The translations under genes were made by a program, and so were the position numbers. A stretch of 64,000 nt of DNA from Tubulanus polymorphus (taxonomy: Eukaryota; Nemertea; Palaeonemertea; Tubulaniformes; Tubulanidae): assembly GCF_964204645.1 (NCBI RefSeq), contig NC_134027.1:18278485-18342484 (forward strand), written 5' to 3'. Shown in pieces: positions 19,158-30,660 of this stretch. Under the pieces are notes generated by a model. It was not told where the DNA came from. It saw only the letters and a program-made list of their open reading frames with translations, and ran no database searches. Positions within the stretch are counted from its first letter, which is position 1. Each line of letters opens with the position of its first letter.

Positions 19158-20712
19158 AAAATTGTCGCGGGCGACAAAACCAAACTAATGAATTGTCGCG
19201 GGTGATAAAACCAAAATATTGAATTGTCACGGGCGACAAAACCAAACTAATGAATCGTCGCGGGCGATAAAACCAAACTAATGAATTGTCGCGGGTGATA
19301 AAACCAAAATATTGAATTGTCGCGGGCGACAAAACCAAACTAATGAATTGTCGCGGGCGATAAAACCAAACTAATGAATTGTCGGGGGCGATAAAACAAA
19401 AATATTGAATTGTCGCGGGCGATAAAACCAAAATAATGAATTGTCTCGGGCGATAAAACCAAAATATTGAATTGTCGCGGGCGATAAAACCAAAATAATG
19501 AATTATCTCGGGCGATAAAACCAAGATATTGAATTGTTGCGGGCGATAAAACCAAAATAATGAATTGTCGCGGGCAAGAAAACCAAAATATTGAATTGTC
19601 GCGGGCGACAAAACCAAAAAAAAATTGTCGCGGGCGACAAAAACAAAGTATAAAACCAAAATAATGAATTGTCGCAGGCGTCAAAACCAAAAACAAGAAT
19701 TGTCGCAGCGACAAAACCAAAATAATGAATTGTCGCTGGAGATAAAACCAAAGTAATGAATTGTCGCGGGCGATAAAACCAAAATATTGAATTGTCGCGG
19801 GCGACAAAACCAAACTAATGAATTGTCGCGGGCGACAAAACCAAAAAAGAATTGTCGGAGCGACAAAACCAAAATGGTGAATTGTCGCGGGCGACAAAAC
19901 CAAAATAATGAATTGTCGCGGGCGATAAAACCAAAATAATGAATTGTCGCGGGCGATAAAACTAAAATAATGAATTGTCTCGGGCGACAAAACCAAAATA
20001 ATGAATTGTCGCGGGCGATAAAACCAAAATAATGAATTATCGCGGGCGATAAAACCAAAATATTGAATTGTCGCGGGCGATAAAACCAAAATAATGAATT
20101 GTCGCGGGCGACAAAACCAAAAAAAGAATTGTCGGGGCGACAAAACCAAAATAATGAATTGTCGCGGGCGATAAAACCAAAATAATGAATTATCGCGGGC
20201 GATAAAACCAAAATATTGAATTGTCGCAGGCGATAAAACCAAAATAATGAATTGTCGCGGGCGACAAAACCAAAAAAAGAATTGTCGGGGCGACAAAACC
20301 AAAATAATGAATTGTCGCGGGCGATAAAACCGTAATAATGAATTGTCGCGGGCGATAAAACCAAAATAATGAATTTTCTCAGGCGACAAAACCAAAATAA
20401 TGAATTATCGCGGGCGATAAAACCAAAATATTGAATTGTCGCAGGCGATAAAACCAAAATATTGAATTGTCGCGGGCGACAAAACCAAAAAAGAAAATTG
20501 TCACGGGCGACAAAAACAAAATATAAAACCAAAATAATGAATTGTCGCGGGCGACAAAACCAAAAAGAAGAATTGTGGGGGGCGACAAAACCAAAATAAT
20601 GCATTGTCGCTGGCGATAAAACCAAAGTTATGAATTGTCGTGGGCGATAAAACCAAAATAATGAATTGTCGGGGCGACAAAACCAAAATAATGAATTGTC
20701 GCGGGTGACAAA
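19158..20712. repeat. 31-bp minisatellite, right part (about 50 units)
   Basis: Continuation of the array at 17636, with unit variants differing by GCGACAAAA/GCGATAAAA and by AATAATG/AATATTG/CTAATG spacers. The long minus-strand open frames across it, rich in FWFCRPRQF repeats, are products of the period and not genes. Confidence 0.85.
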
Positions 20713-21825
20713 ATCATTGTTTTCTCGCGTTATTTTAGTTTTGTCGTTTTGTCGTTATGTCGCCCTCATTTGCATATTCGTGTTTTTTTATCTTATCAGC
20801 CACCATACTAAAGCTTTAAGGTCGCGTAAAACTCGATAAACACTTCAAGCGACACAGCGAACGATCTCCTTTCCCCCACAGCGAACGCTTACTCCGAATG
20901 TCAAGTGTCCAGCATACGGATAGGAGTGTATTATATACTTGTATTTAGTAAATACCTTGTGGATTTGACAATGATCGGTATGTACTGTAGGAAATATAGA
21001 GTATTGATGGTATTGATATAGAGGCCCGCGGCCGAATAAAGTAATATATTCTTTTATTTTGATACCTCGTCGACATAACAGCTTTTCTCCGCTATATCTC
21101 TTCGGCGTGTTTAGTTTAGGCTTACGACTCCCCGGTACACTTATGATTTATCTTAGTAAAAACACGGTAAATTTGATAAAGAAAAATAGGTATTGCTAAA
21201 TTAACTGCTTGACGCCCGCAGCCAAATCACTGGTAGTTATAAATTAATTTGTACTTGATTTGATTCTCAGAATGAGGAGAAACTCGCAGCTGATTCCCGG
21301 AACGACGATGTAGTGACACACGTCGATTTGTCGATGTTTACGGCTCGACAGTGCTTTTAAAATCTGAAGTAGTAAATTTCCTGTGTATTGGTATTATAAT
21401 TTGATGAGGAAAATGGGTTATTGTTAAAATTAGTTTTTAAAAACCGCGACAGAATGTGCAATCTTTGGGTAATAAATTTGTTAATTTATGCTTGAATTGA
21501 TAATCGATGTGACCAGAAACGTGCGGTAGATTTCGGAAAGACGACTTAGAAAAACATGTCGGCTCTTTGAATGGGGCTCAATTTTCGATGTTTACGGCCC
21601 GACAGTGCTTTTGTAACGTTGATTCTTCAAAATTCGCACGGAGTATTTGTAGATCGAACTGAGCTGAATGATATCAGACGGATTGTATCGGCAACAGCGG
21701 TAATGTAAAAAAGCCTATGTACTTTTGACAAAAAATGTGTGGAAAAAAAATAATAATAATAATAATAATTAGAAACACGCGAATCTCAATAGGGTTTTCT
21801 GTGATGTAACAGAAAACCCTAATAA
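20713..21825. repeat. Dispersed repeat ending in an AGGGTTTTCTG hairpin, copy 1
   Basis: Contains two internal copies of CGATGTTTACGG plus CGACAGTGCTTTT (about 21334 and 21588), a short (TAA)n tract, then the 12-bp-arm hairpin AGGGTTTTCTGT/ACAGAAAACCCT at 21791-21820. Related copies are at about 28565-28812 and 36870-37016. The end lies directly against Polinton sequence. Possibly a Helitron-type tail; not proven. Confidence 0.5.
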
Positions 21826-22016
21826 TGATTCTAAAATAAAAGATTACAATACATCAGAAAATGGTGCCGTACGGCACCAACACGGTGATATAAAAACTGA
21901 TATTATTCAACATGACATAATTAAAACTGATAATGATAATAAATCTCATGAATCTCATTACTAAATTAGCTATTACTTGTATAGGAATTGTAATAGGAGG
22001 AATATTATATTTTTAA
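21826..22016 (+). pseudogene. C-terminal tail of the large Polinton protein (continuation of 16133)
   Basis: Reads a polar, acidic stretch containing ENGAVRHQHGD, a frameshift near 21948, then a single transmembrane end (LAITCIGIVIGGILYF) and TAA at 22014. It has no start codon of its own and resumes just where the gene at 16133 was cut, so it is best read as that gene's last 60 codons. A perfect 16-bp palindrome GGTGCCGTACGGCACC (21863-21878) lies within it. Confidence 0.5.
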
Positions 22017-22052
22017 TTTTAATTTTTATATGAATGATAGTAGAAGATATAA

Positions 22053-23470
22053 ATGGAAGTAGAAGGCGGAGAAGCTTATGAAATGGGAGAAATGGGAAAT
22101 AATAATGATGGGTATATTGATGATGATTATAATGATGCTGAAACTAATATTGATAATGATGATGAAACAGCGTATAGTTCTAATTTAACAAAGAGTGGTT
22201 CTGAAGACAAATTTGATAGAAGAACTAAATCGAGAATAAATCCTGAAAATGAAAATCCAGATTCAGTAAAACAAAATTTAGAATATAATGAATATATTTA
22301 TAATTTCAAACCTATATTTGAAAGATCTGGATTTAATATCAATGATAGAGGTGCTAGATATTTAGTAAGAGAATTAAAATCATTAGATGGTGAATATTAT
22401 TATCATTTGAAAGATGATTATTATAATAATATCACTTATAAAAATCAAAACAAAATATTAGCAGAATCAACGTTGAGTAATTTAGAACCATCTAGAATTA
22501 AAAGAATAAGTAATAGTAATGAAATAGAAAATGTAATACAAGAAGAAATAAATCAAAATAAAAGAGTATTTAAACAAAGAATTAATGACTTATTTGAAAC
22601 AATCAATAATAATTAAGAACCAGAAACAACTTCTGGTAAACTTAAATCAAATAAAGTACCAATTGAAAACTTCTACCAAATGGATTACTTGATGCAACAG
22701 ATCAAGAATTAGAAGATTTAGATATATTTTCTGATAAAGCAATTAGAGAAATTATTAGTATAAGACTTGCATCTGATAAAATTGCGCATGATAAAAGTAT
22801 AAGAGATTTTAAAATTAGAACTTTGGAAAAAGATAGAACTGATAAAATTAAAGAAATAGAACAATTAAAATTAGATAGAGATAATAAAGTTATTGAAGAA
22901 ATTGAATTTAAAAAAAGAAATGCATATTTAGAAAAAGAAATTGATGATTTAGAATATAACATAGAATTACAAAAAGAAGAAATTAAATTATTTTTAAAAT
23001 CATATGATTATAATATTAATAGATTAAAAGTTATTTTTAAAGATTTGTTGATAAAACCAAATTCTAAAATATCATTGAAAGATAGAATAAAATTATTATT
23101 TAAATTAGAAGGTATAACAATTCTTTCAATTGTAACAGCTGTAACTATGGTATTTACAACAATTGGTTCAGCTATTTCAAATTCATTTAAATCTACACCT
23201 ACTCCTAATAAACCAGATAAACCACCAAATGATAATAATTCTATACAAGACAAAGTTAAGGATGGTTTAAAAAAATTAGCAAAATATCTATGGGAACTAT
23301 CTAAAAAATCTGCTGCAGCTTTACCCGGAGTTATAGCATCAATTGTTGGTTTTATATTGAAATCTGCTGGGAATATTATTAACTTTGCTGCTGAACATAT
23401 TATTTTATTTTTAATTACAGTTGTAAGTGCAATTATTTTTGGGTTAGTGAATATGATAAAAAATAGATAA
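22053..23470 (+). pseudogene. Polinton coiled-coil/membrane protein, broken
   Basis: Starts in a TATAAATG context. The first 187 residues are acidic and polar (22053-22616), ending in a TAA; coding continues, shifts frame near 22665, and runs open to 23470. The second part has a long lysine/glutamate coiled coil (about 22800-23000), a hydrophobic segment (ILSIVTAVTMVFTTIGSAI), a proline-rich linker and a hydrophobic C-terminal third (LPGVIASIVGFILKSAG, then ILFLITVVSAIIFGLV). It directly precedes the capsid gene. It could be two genes, but the second frame has no good start before 22823. Probable virion membrane component; name unknown. Confidence 0.55.
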
Positions 23471-23489
23471 TTAATTTTTTGTTAAATAA

Positions 23490-24794
23490 ATGAGTGGGAG
23501 TTATGTAAATCCTTCTAAGAATCCTAGAATATCTAATGCTATTAAAGCAGAAAGATCTCATCATATAATTACTCATAATCCTTCTAATATTAATCCTGAT
23601 GAAACTTTATATGTTAGAATCCCTCGATTAACACAAAATACTTTTTATGTTCCAAATAGTATTTATTTATCAGCTGATATAAAAGTAACTGGTAATAATA
23701 ATAATTATGTTGTTGATAATGTTGGAAGATATTTGATTAAAAAATTAACTATAAAGATTGGTCCAGAAACAGTTTTCTCATTAGATGATTATAATTTATT
23801 TACGCAATATAAAGATTTATGGTAACAAAAGAAAATAGAAATAATATGATATTTCAAGGCATCCAATCAGAAAACCAAAATAAATTAAGATCAGGAGCTA
23901 ATGACGCAATAGTAACTCGTATCGCAGATAATTTGATTAAAAAGATTTATGGAAGCAAATATAAAATTCCATTAGACTTTGAATTGATAAATAATAATGC
24001 ACCTTTATATAAATACGCAATTCAAGAAGATGTTATATTCGAAATAACATTTGCTCCTGTAAATGAAATTGTATTATCTAGCGTTGTTAAAGATATGGGT
24101 TATAAATTATCGAATATATGTTTAGAGTATGATACAGTAACTGATGAAAATATTGCTAGCATAATTCAAACTCAATACAACAACACAAGGGATTTTCATT
24201 ATTATATGATTATATTGATAAATTTAAAACTGTAACTATTAATGCAAATGATGAAATTATTAATGAGAATATCAACTTCCCAAGAAGATCTATTAAAATA
24301 AATTAATATTTTTCACAATTGACACATATTCTAATGGTGCAATAAATGTTGATAATTATTATAATCCTGAAATAACAAAAGTAGAATTAACTATCGAAGG
24401 AATAGCAAATAAAATATTTTGCCAAGGAATGAGAATGATAGATCAGTGGCCAGAAATTAGAAAACATTTTATGAATGAAAAAGTAAAATCATCTGAAAAT
24501 TGTATTATTAATCAAATTGATTATTATACCGGTAATAAATATGCACTATGGTTAGATTTCAGAACAACAGAGGATAATTTATTGCATGGATCTGGGAAAA
24601 AACTACAGAATACTAAAGATGGAATACAATTATTCATGACAAAGAAAAAAGGAAGCTTAAATTTCAAAATGCACATTTATATTATATCTGACGCGCAATT
24701 AAATATTGTAAATTCTCAATTGAGTAGTGTTTTCTGTAAAGCCATTCAGAATGATGGGAATTGTAGTAAATTGAAATATCGATACATAGAATAA
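23490..24794 (+). pseudogene. Polinton major capsid protein (double jelly-roll), frameshifted
   Basis: Starts after the family start signal (TTTTTTGTTAAATAAATG). Three overlapping frames follow each other with shifts near 23820, near 24232 and a stop near 24303, together about 430 codons. N-terminal landmarks are LYVRIPRLTQNTFYVP and NVGRYLIKKLTIKIG. The middle has YKIPLDFELINNNAPLY, and the C-terminal end has LWLDFRTTEDNLLHGSG and LNFKMHIYIISDAQL. This pattern of beta-strand blocks, with a capsid gene beside a packaging ATPase, fits the Polinton/NCLDV-type major capsid protein. Copy I keeps only its tail. The capsid call is family knowledge applied to visible motifs; a structure search would settle it. 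Confidence 0.65.
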
Positions 24795-25313
24795 AATGCA
24801 TTGACAGATTCGAACCTAATATGCAACCACTGCGTAAACGTCAAATATGATTCAGCTTTGAAACCGAACATACGTGGACGTACAATCACAAATATTAATA
24901 TATTTGACCAGGCACTTATTTTGGCATTCAAACATCATGATACTGTATTATCACCATCCTTAAAAATGGATCTTTCTATTAAGAACTCATCTTAAGCACC
25001 TGCTGAGCCGATAGATTGAGTGAATTCACAGATAAGAACGTATTATGATTTAGAATAGATTAGATTTAAGAAGTTAATGTTTTTATTGAAATATTTGAAT
25101 AAATACATATATTGTAGTGTAGATTCAATCAATAAATTATGAATTGATTTGGTCTGGGTTTCCGGCTGATGTTGATTTTGGCTTTTATGGATTACAAATT
25201 CTACAGTGATAAACAATTGATACCTGCAACATGTGTGTAAATCAAACCTATTCCACTAGTTGCGTGTGTTTCCTAATAAACGGGAGAGTCACTCTTGATC
25301 TGAGTTATTAGAA

Positions 25314-25877
25314 CTAGGGGTCCAGGGACACCATGCCCACTTGGGAAGTGGTTCCAAATGCTCAACAATCTAACAATTCAGGTATTAAAGGTATAAAACA
25401 TCCCTTTTCAAAGAATACCCATCACAAATTGCAATGAGAAATGGCAAACTCAGAATTCGGGCCAAAATTGACATTTTTGGGCACTAAAAAAGGTCATAGG
25501 ACGGCCATCTTGAGTCCGTATCCCAATTTTATGCTGCAAAGTTATGCTGATGGGCCCAGGGGCATTCACATATATCCGAAAGATCAAGGTAATTGATCAA
25601 AGCATCTTCAAAATTTCCCTCAAAAAGTTCAAAAATGTGTAAAAAGTGTTGATTTTGGCGAACAACAATGGCTGCCAGTCGGCCATCTTGATTCTGACAG
25701 GGCCAGTTTTTGAGCTGAAGATGTGTCTAGGGTAGATACATGTGAAACCCAAATATCAAGACATTACATTGAAGCGTCTTCAAAACTTCCTGAAATAACT
25801 GATTTCCGTCTACGGACGGACGACGGACGAAAAGTGAACGCAATAGCCCGCTGGGACTAAAGTCCCTAGTGGGCTAA
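25314..25877 (+). mobile_element. Helitron-like element, copy 2 (internally deleted)
   Basis: Same ends as 17898-19154: CTAGGGGTCCAGGGACACC at the left, and a longer inverted repeat TAGCCC...GGGCTA around GGGACT/AGTCCC at the right, finishing in CTAA. The four tandem units of copy 1 are absent. The right-hand half, including GGACGGACGACGGACG, is collinear with copy 1. Confidence 0.5.
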
Positions 25878-26929
25878 AAATAATGTTCATTTAGTCATAG
25901 AAATTCATTGCCTTTTTGGAGTTTCTGTAATAATATTTGTTCTGCCCTAATTTTTATTACTGTATGAACCAATGATATGCTTTGTAAATATGATGTAATG
26001 AAATAAATTTGAATTAAATTTGAACATGAGAATCAAGCATAACTTGTGTTTTTTCAACTTGTCTTACTTGTCTTTTGTTAACAGTTCCAGAGTTTCAATT
26101 ACAATCAAATCCAAATTGGCTGAAAAGTACATAGGACTAAATGAAATGAACGGTTAGTTACTGCAAACCTATTCCAGTGTTATGTCGATCGTGTTGAATC
26201 ACTTTCCTTGAGTTGAAAGAATCAGATCTTCTATGGTACAACATCGGTCATCTTGGTGTTGACTGTCCTTGACCATCTAACTTCATGCGTTTGACATTGG
26301 AATTTAGCATCATACCCATTTGAACTGCAAAATATTCATACAACATGAAAACCTACAGTACATGTATACAGTATTAATCAAACTTTCACCGATGTTGGAT
26401 ATTTGAATGAACATTAGGTTTATTTCAGTACTCTAAAGCAGGAAGTAATAAGCCCAATCAATAGGCCCTATTTCCATTGGAACAATTATATAATGCGTAC
26501 AGCTGTACCGTACACTTATCAGTCAAGAATGGAGAAATCGGTATACCAAACCTACGAACAGCAAAATGTACAGGCCTACAATGATTTCTGGTAATACAAG
26601 CCGTGACCTCATGAACGTTTTGGTTTGACTATTAATGTCAGCAGGTCAGAGAAGGCCTGGCCAAACTTAATCACATGGCTCAAATCAATTAGCCTTTCTG
26701 CGTGTGAATATTTCACTGTATTGTTTTAAAAATAGGCCTATCGAGTGAATTAGTACATAGACTGAATTAGACTTTAGGCTAGTCCTGACCAAATCCTATC
26801 CATATTATAATGGCACCAGTTATAGTAACATCACTGTAGGGCCGACGAGAGGGAAAAAGTTGTGTTTGTAGTACATAGGCATGGTAGGCGTGTCGTACTC
26901 ACTTAATACTTAAAACGCTGTTGTTACCT

Positions 26930-27560
26930 GTACGTGACTGTACGGTGATTTCTACAGGTTAGCCATATGTGAGTACGTTGACGCTCAGACTTGCAATATT
27001 GGGATTCGAAACCAAACGAAAAAAAAATCCAGTAGTAGTCCAGTGATTTACCCACTGTGCCACAGAACGTAACTGGTGGGTGGATGAAATTTGATTTACA
27101 AATAGCCTAGCCTCACCTAACCCAAACTCTATTCTTTTACGCATGCGCGTTTGCAGATTATAGGAACTCACGTACAGCGTTTTTAGGGAACTCACGTACG
27201 GTTAACCTGTGGATATCACCGTACAGTCACGTACGCGTTACAATTTCGTACTTAAAATGGTATTGGCTACTAGGAACTCACGTACGGCGTAAGTAGGGAA
27301 CTCACGTATGGTTAACCTGTGGATATCACCGTACAGTCACGTACGCGTTACAGTTTCGTACTTAAAATGGTATTGGCTACTAGGAACTCACGTATGGCAT
27401 TATAGACTTAGTAGGGACCTCACGTACGCGGTTAACCTGTGGAGATCACCGTACAGTCACGTGCGGTTAACAACTACGTACTTAAAATGGTATTGGCTTC
27501 TATATAATAGGCCTATAGACAAATAAATACCGGTAGGCTTTCTTATAATCTTAGCTTCCA
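26930..27560 (-). repeat. tRNA-like SINE with tandem GGAACTCACGTACGG array
   Basis: On the minus strand TGTGGCACAGTGGGTAAATC (A-box-like, about 27064-27045) and GGTTTCGAATCCC (B-box, about 27013-27001) give a tRNA-like promoter. Next to it lie three to four units of about 105-110 bp with GGAACTCACGTACGG, GGTTAACCTGTGGA and a short TTGGCTACTA-type join. The copy at 11746 has two units. Confidence 0.55.
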
Positions 27561-28564
27561 CACTTCACAACCGAACCAAATGACCAACCAGTATATTTAG
27601 TCCCAGTACGCACCAACCGGCACAGGCCTAACACTGTTTGTCAACTGTGTGTACCGTTGTAGGCTATCGATAATCACCTGATACTTTTCTGTCGTTTGTT
27701 TTCTCTCTGGCATCAGACCACAATTAGGTTAGTAGCTCGAAGATGCGTAGGGCCGGACCCCAAAAATAGTACCTAGAGTGAAGAAGAGGTCCCCCATAAA
27801 TGTTGCCATAATTTCTGCAAATGGGATAGGTAACGAATTTCGGTTATATGTATGAAATCCATTGATCCTGAGAGACAGATCGATGATGAAATAAGGGATT
27901 CCCTGGACTTTTTTTGCTTGGAGTAAGGGTACCAAACACGGTGGGGGATTCCCTTAGATATTTGGCTCGGATGTACTGGCATACCTGTACTGGGATACCC
28001 CTCCTTTCTAAAGGTTTGATTATTTCAAAAGTTAGGTTGGGTATGTGGGGCGAAAACCACTTCAATGCGTAGCTAAGATGCTGGCCTATGAGCCATAAGC
28101 AGGATTTCCCCTGAATTTACGCGCTTATATATGAACTAAACTCTCGAATTTCTTGTTTTTACTATAGGATATAGAAGATTTTGGAATAGTGGTCTGAGCT
28201 CCTCTGAGACGAAGACGACCGTAATTCTAGTAGCCTTCCGCGACTCAACGACCTTGATTCAAACTTGATCAATTCAAAGTCTGTTTATTGACGCTTTTGG
28301 TTACATGAACTGATCAGCAATATACTAAATAAAACAACCGGAATAACAAGAAATCAAAAATATTAAAGAGGTAACAAACAAATGCCCGTAAACCTGTCAG
28401 ACACGCGAACGACGGACTCGTAAACTCTTGGACTCGGACCCGCTGAGCAATAAATTCATAAAATTGACTTTGAAATTGATTGTGGAGAAGAGAGGGAATT
28501 ATTCGATAGCTCTCCCTCGAAAAGAAGAGAGAAATATCGGTAAGAAAACACAACATGGCTACTA

Positions 28565-28812
28565 ATTGAATGGAGCCAAATTTCCGATGTTTACGGCTCG
28601 ACAGTGCCTTTATAACGTGGATTTATCAAAATTCCCATGCAGTATCTGGAGATTGAAGTGAGCTGAAGGACATCATACGGATTGTATCGGCGACGGCGGT
28701 AAGGTAAGGAAGCCTTTACACTTTTAACAAAAACTATGTGGAAAAGGAAAAAAAAAATAATAATAATCACGCGAATTTCAATAGGGTTTTCTGTGAAGAA
28801 ACAGAAAACCCT
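28565..28812. repeat. Hairpin-tailed dispersed repeat, copy 2
   Basis: Collinear with about 21570-21820: CGATGTTTACGG, CGACAGTGC, GGATTGTATCGGC, a (TAA)n tract, then AGGGTTTTCTGT/ACAGAAAACCCT (28783-28812). Polinton sequence resumes within six bases, as at 21826. Confidence 0.6.
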
Positions 28813-28815
28813 AAT

Positions 28816-29477
28816 AAGTAAAATAGATAATAATATTGAAAAAAAATAGAAGATAATATTGAACCTAAAATAGAAGATAATATTGAATCTAAAATAGAAG
28901 ATAATATTGATTCTACATCTAATAATAATGAAAATATAGATATTATACCTTCTACATCTAATAATGATATAAAAGTTAAATCTGATATCAAAACCAAAAA
29001 GGCAAATGAAAAATATTGTGACTTATGTAAGAAATATATATCATATAAAAATTGGGCATCACATAAGAAATCAAAGAAACATGTAGAAAAAGAAAATAAT
29101 AATAATGATAATAATATATCAGATAGTAATATAATTGTTAATTTATAAATAATTTTAATACAATTGAAACTAATGATACCATAGATAATATAACAGATAA
29201 TGTAATAAATAATGTTAACCCAATTGAAACTAATTATAATGATATAACAGATAATGAAATAATTGATGATTCTAAAAAACATTGTAACATTTGTAATTTA
29301 GATATTTCTAAAAGTAATTTTTCTAAACATAAAAAATCTCAAGCGCATATAGAAAATGAAAGGGTGTTAGAAGAACATGACAAGAAATTAGAAGAAATAG
29401 AAAGAAATAAAACGTGTCAATATTGTAATAAGAAAATTGAACCTGTTGATGAAAATACTCATTATAAATCAAAATAA
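28816..29477 (+). pseudogene. Polinton zinc-finger protein, copy III
   Basis: Homologue of 744-1432. It begins within the first codons (SKIDNNIE) directly after the hairpin repeat, so the start is lost. It has the same 24-bp KIEDNIE repeats, a frameshift near 28845, fingers CDLCKKYISYK, CNICNLDISKSN and CQYCNKKIE, and an in-frame TAA near 29146. It ends at TAA 29475, 22 bases before the next ATG. Divergence from copy I is spread over the whole gene, so the two copies are old. Confidence 0.6.
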
Positions 29478-29498
29478 CATCTAATTAATGTTTATAAA

Positions 29499-29873
29499 AT
29501 GGCGAGTATGATACCATTGTTAAATAACCCAAATGAATATATCAAATATTTTAATCCTAAAAAAAAAAAATTTTATATATTCTATAAGCTGTTATTTGAT
29601 GAATTATTAGTTTATGCAGAAGATAATCCTGAACAAATATATAAATTATTATATTCGAGAAAAATAGATTTAAGTTATCTAATACAAAATTTTGGATATC
29701 ATTTTGATTTTTATGATTTTTATGAATACTTTGAAAAATTAAGAAAAGAAGCTAATATACCTACTAATTATCGTCTAAAGATGACTCGACTAGAATTAAT
29801 AAATCTACCTAAGAATTATGGTGAATTAGATATAAACAAAGATGATTTTATAAATGTATTAAAACAAAATTAG
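29499..29873 (+). CDS. Unrecognised Polinton protein (124 aa), intact
   Basis: Complete frame starting in a TTATAAAATG context and ending just before the hairpin region. It starts MASMIPLLNNPNEYIKYFNP and contains many aromatic residues (FGYHFDFYDFYEYF), a likely helical bundle. Located between the zinc-finger gene and the converging ATPase, it has no visible equivalent in copy I, where a different reading (1563-1958) occupies the place. Role unknown. Confidence 0.5.
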   Translation: MASMIPLLNNPNEYIKYFNPKKKKFYIFYKLLFDELLVYAEDNPEQIYKLLYSRKIDLSYLIQNFGYHFDFYDFYEYFEKLRKEANIPTNYRLKMTRLELINLPKNYGELDINKDDFINVLKQN

Positions 29874-29888
29874 AATAATAATTATAAA

Positions 29889-30223
29889 ACTATTTATATA
29901 TCTATATACTAGACGTACGTAAGAATCTTGGTAAGAATCTTGGTAAGAATTCTTACTCGTACGTCTTGTACATAGATATATAAACAGTTTCAGAATAACT
30001 ATTCTAAATATAGATTTTATATATATTTGTACCCCTGTGTAAACATAAATTATAACATAGTTTTAATATATAATTTATTCATTATTATATATTTCATTTA
30101 ATAATTTATATATGTATGTACTAGATGTACGAGTAAGAATCCAAGAATTCTTACTTACTTACTTTCTTGGCAAGAATCTTGGATTCTTACTCGTACGTCT
30201 AGTACATAGATGTATAAATAGTT
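29889..30223. terminator. Double-hairpin region between converging genes, copy III
   Basis: Two local hairpins (29908-29971 and 30119-30204), built on GTACGTAAGAAT/ATTCTTACTCGTAC-type arms, are themselves inverted with respect to each other (outer arms at about 29889-29935 and 30180-30223). It occupies the same place as the unrelated hairpin of copy I. A 3-prime-end role is inferred. Confidence 0.45.
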
Positions 30224-30241
30224 TCTATAATATTTCAAATT

Positions 30242-30660
30242 TTATTTTATAAATTTATATTCATAGGGAAATTGTAGTCTCAGAAGTAATTTTAAACCTT
30301 TATTATTCTTTAATTTATTCATATATTCATCATGTAATTCAGTAGGTATAATTTGATTTTCTTCCAATGATTGTTGCATAGATTTTCTATCTTTGTTATA
30401 AAATAAAACTAAAAATCTTATGTTCTCCCTAAAATCTTTAACAATTGAATTATATTTTTGATTTAAAACCCATGTTGTTATCCCAAAATGTCTCCCAGAG
30501 AAAGCTAGATAACATAACTCACTTTCTCTCACTTTTGAATCATGTAAATTTGCACAATCATCTATAATGAATAATGAATTTGATCCTTTATAAATATCAA
30601 TTGCTATTTTAATACAATTATCTAAATTTTCTTTTACTGTTTTAGGATCTAATATAATAA
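30242..30660 (-). pseudogene. Packaging ATPase, 5-prime-truncated copy
   Basis: Nearly identical to the C-terminal two thirds of the gene at 2199-2774, including the Walker B LFIIDD and the SGRHFGITTW segment. The part encoding Walker A is missing: at about 30660 the match ends in an A+T-rich ATAATAAA run and foreign DNA follows. It cannot be a working ATPase. Confidence 0.8.

Larger units (their letters stand above)
24795..28815. other. Second insertion in Polinton copy III, composite of host repeats
   Basis: Holds a Helitron-like copy (25314-25877), a SINE with tandem array (26930-27560) and a hairpin-tailed repeat (to 28812). No gene is supported; short frames such as 24801-24995 and 27729-28065 lack homologous or splice support. 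Confidence 0.5.
14866..30660 (+). mobile_element. Polinton copy III, one element split by two insertions
   Basis: Three A+T-rich blocks (14866-about 17280, 21826-24794, 28816-30660) are collinear with each other and with copy I: small membrane proteins, a 400-plus-residue protein, a coiled-coil membrane protein, the major capsid protein, the zinc-finger gene, then the leftward ATPase. The first insertion cuts one gene in two: its N-terminal part stops at about 17280 and a hydrophobic C-terminal tail resumes at 21826. The second insertion separates capsid from zinc-finger gene, which are adjacent in copy I. Both left and right ends are missing. Confidence 0.75.

Noticed and set aside
17521-20686. 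Long minus-strand open frames of FWFCRPRQF-type repeats
   Set aside because: They arise because the minisatellite unit contains no stop in those frames; the same sequence is open in several frames and unit-length changes shift them freely.
19158-20712. CRISPR-like array
   Set aside because: Units repeat head to tail with no unique spacers, the genome is eukaryotic and no cas genes are present.
21863-21878. 16-bp perfect palindrome as an operator or origin
   Set aside because: It lies within a coding stretch (GAVR) and copy I has only a partial version near 4511-4524, so it is probably coincidental.
24801-24995. 64-codon frame after the capsid gene
   Set aside because: No family start signal, no homologue in copy I at the same place, and base composition no longer matches the element.
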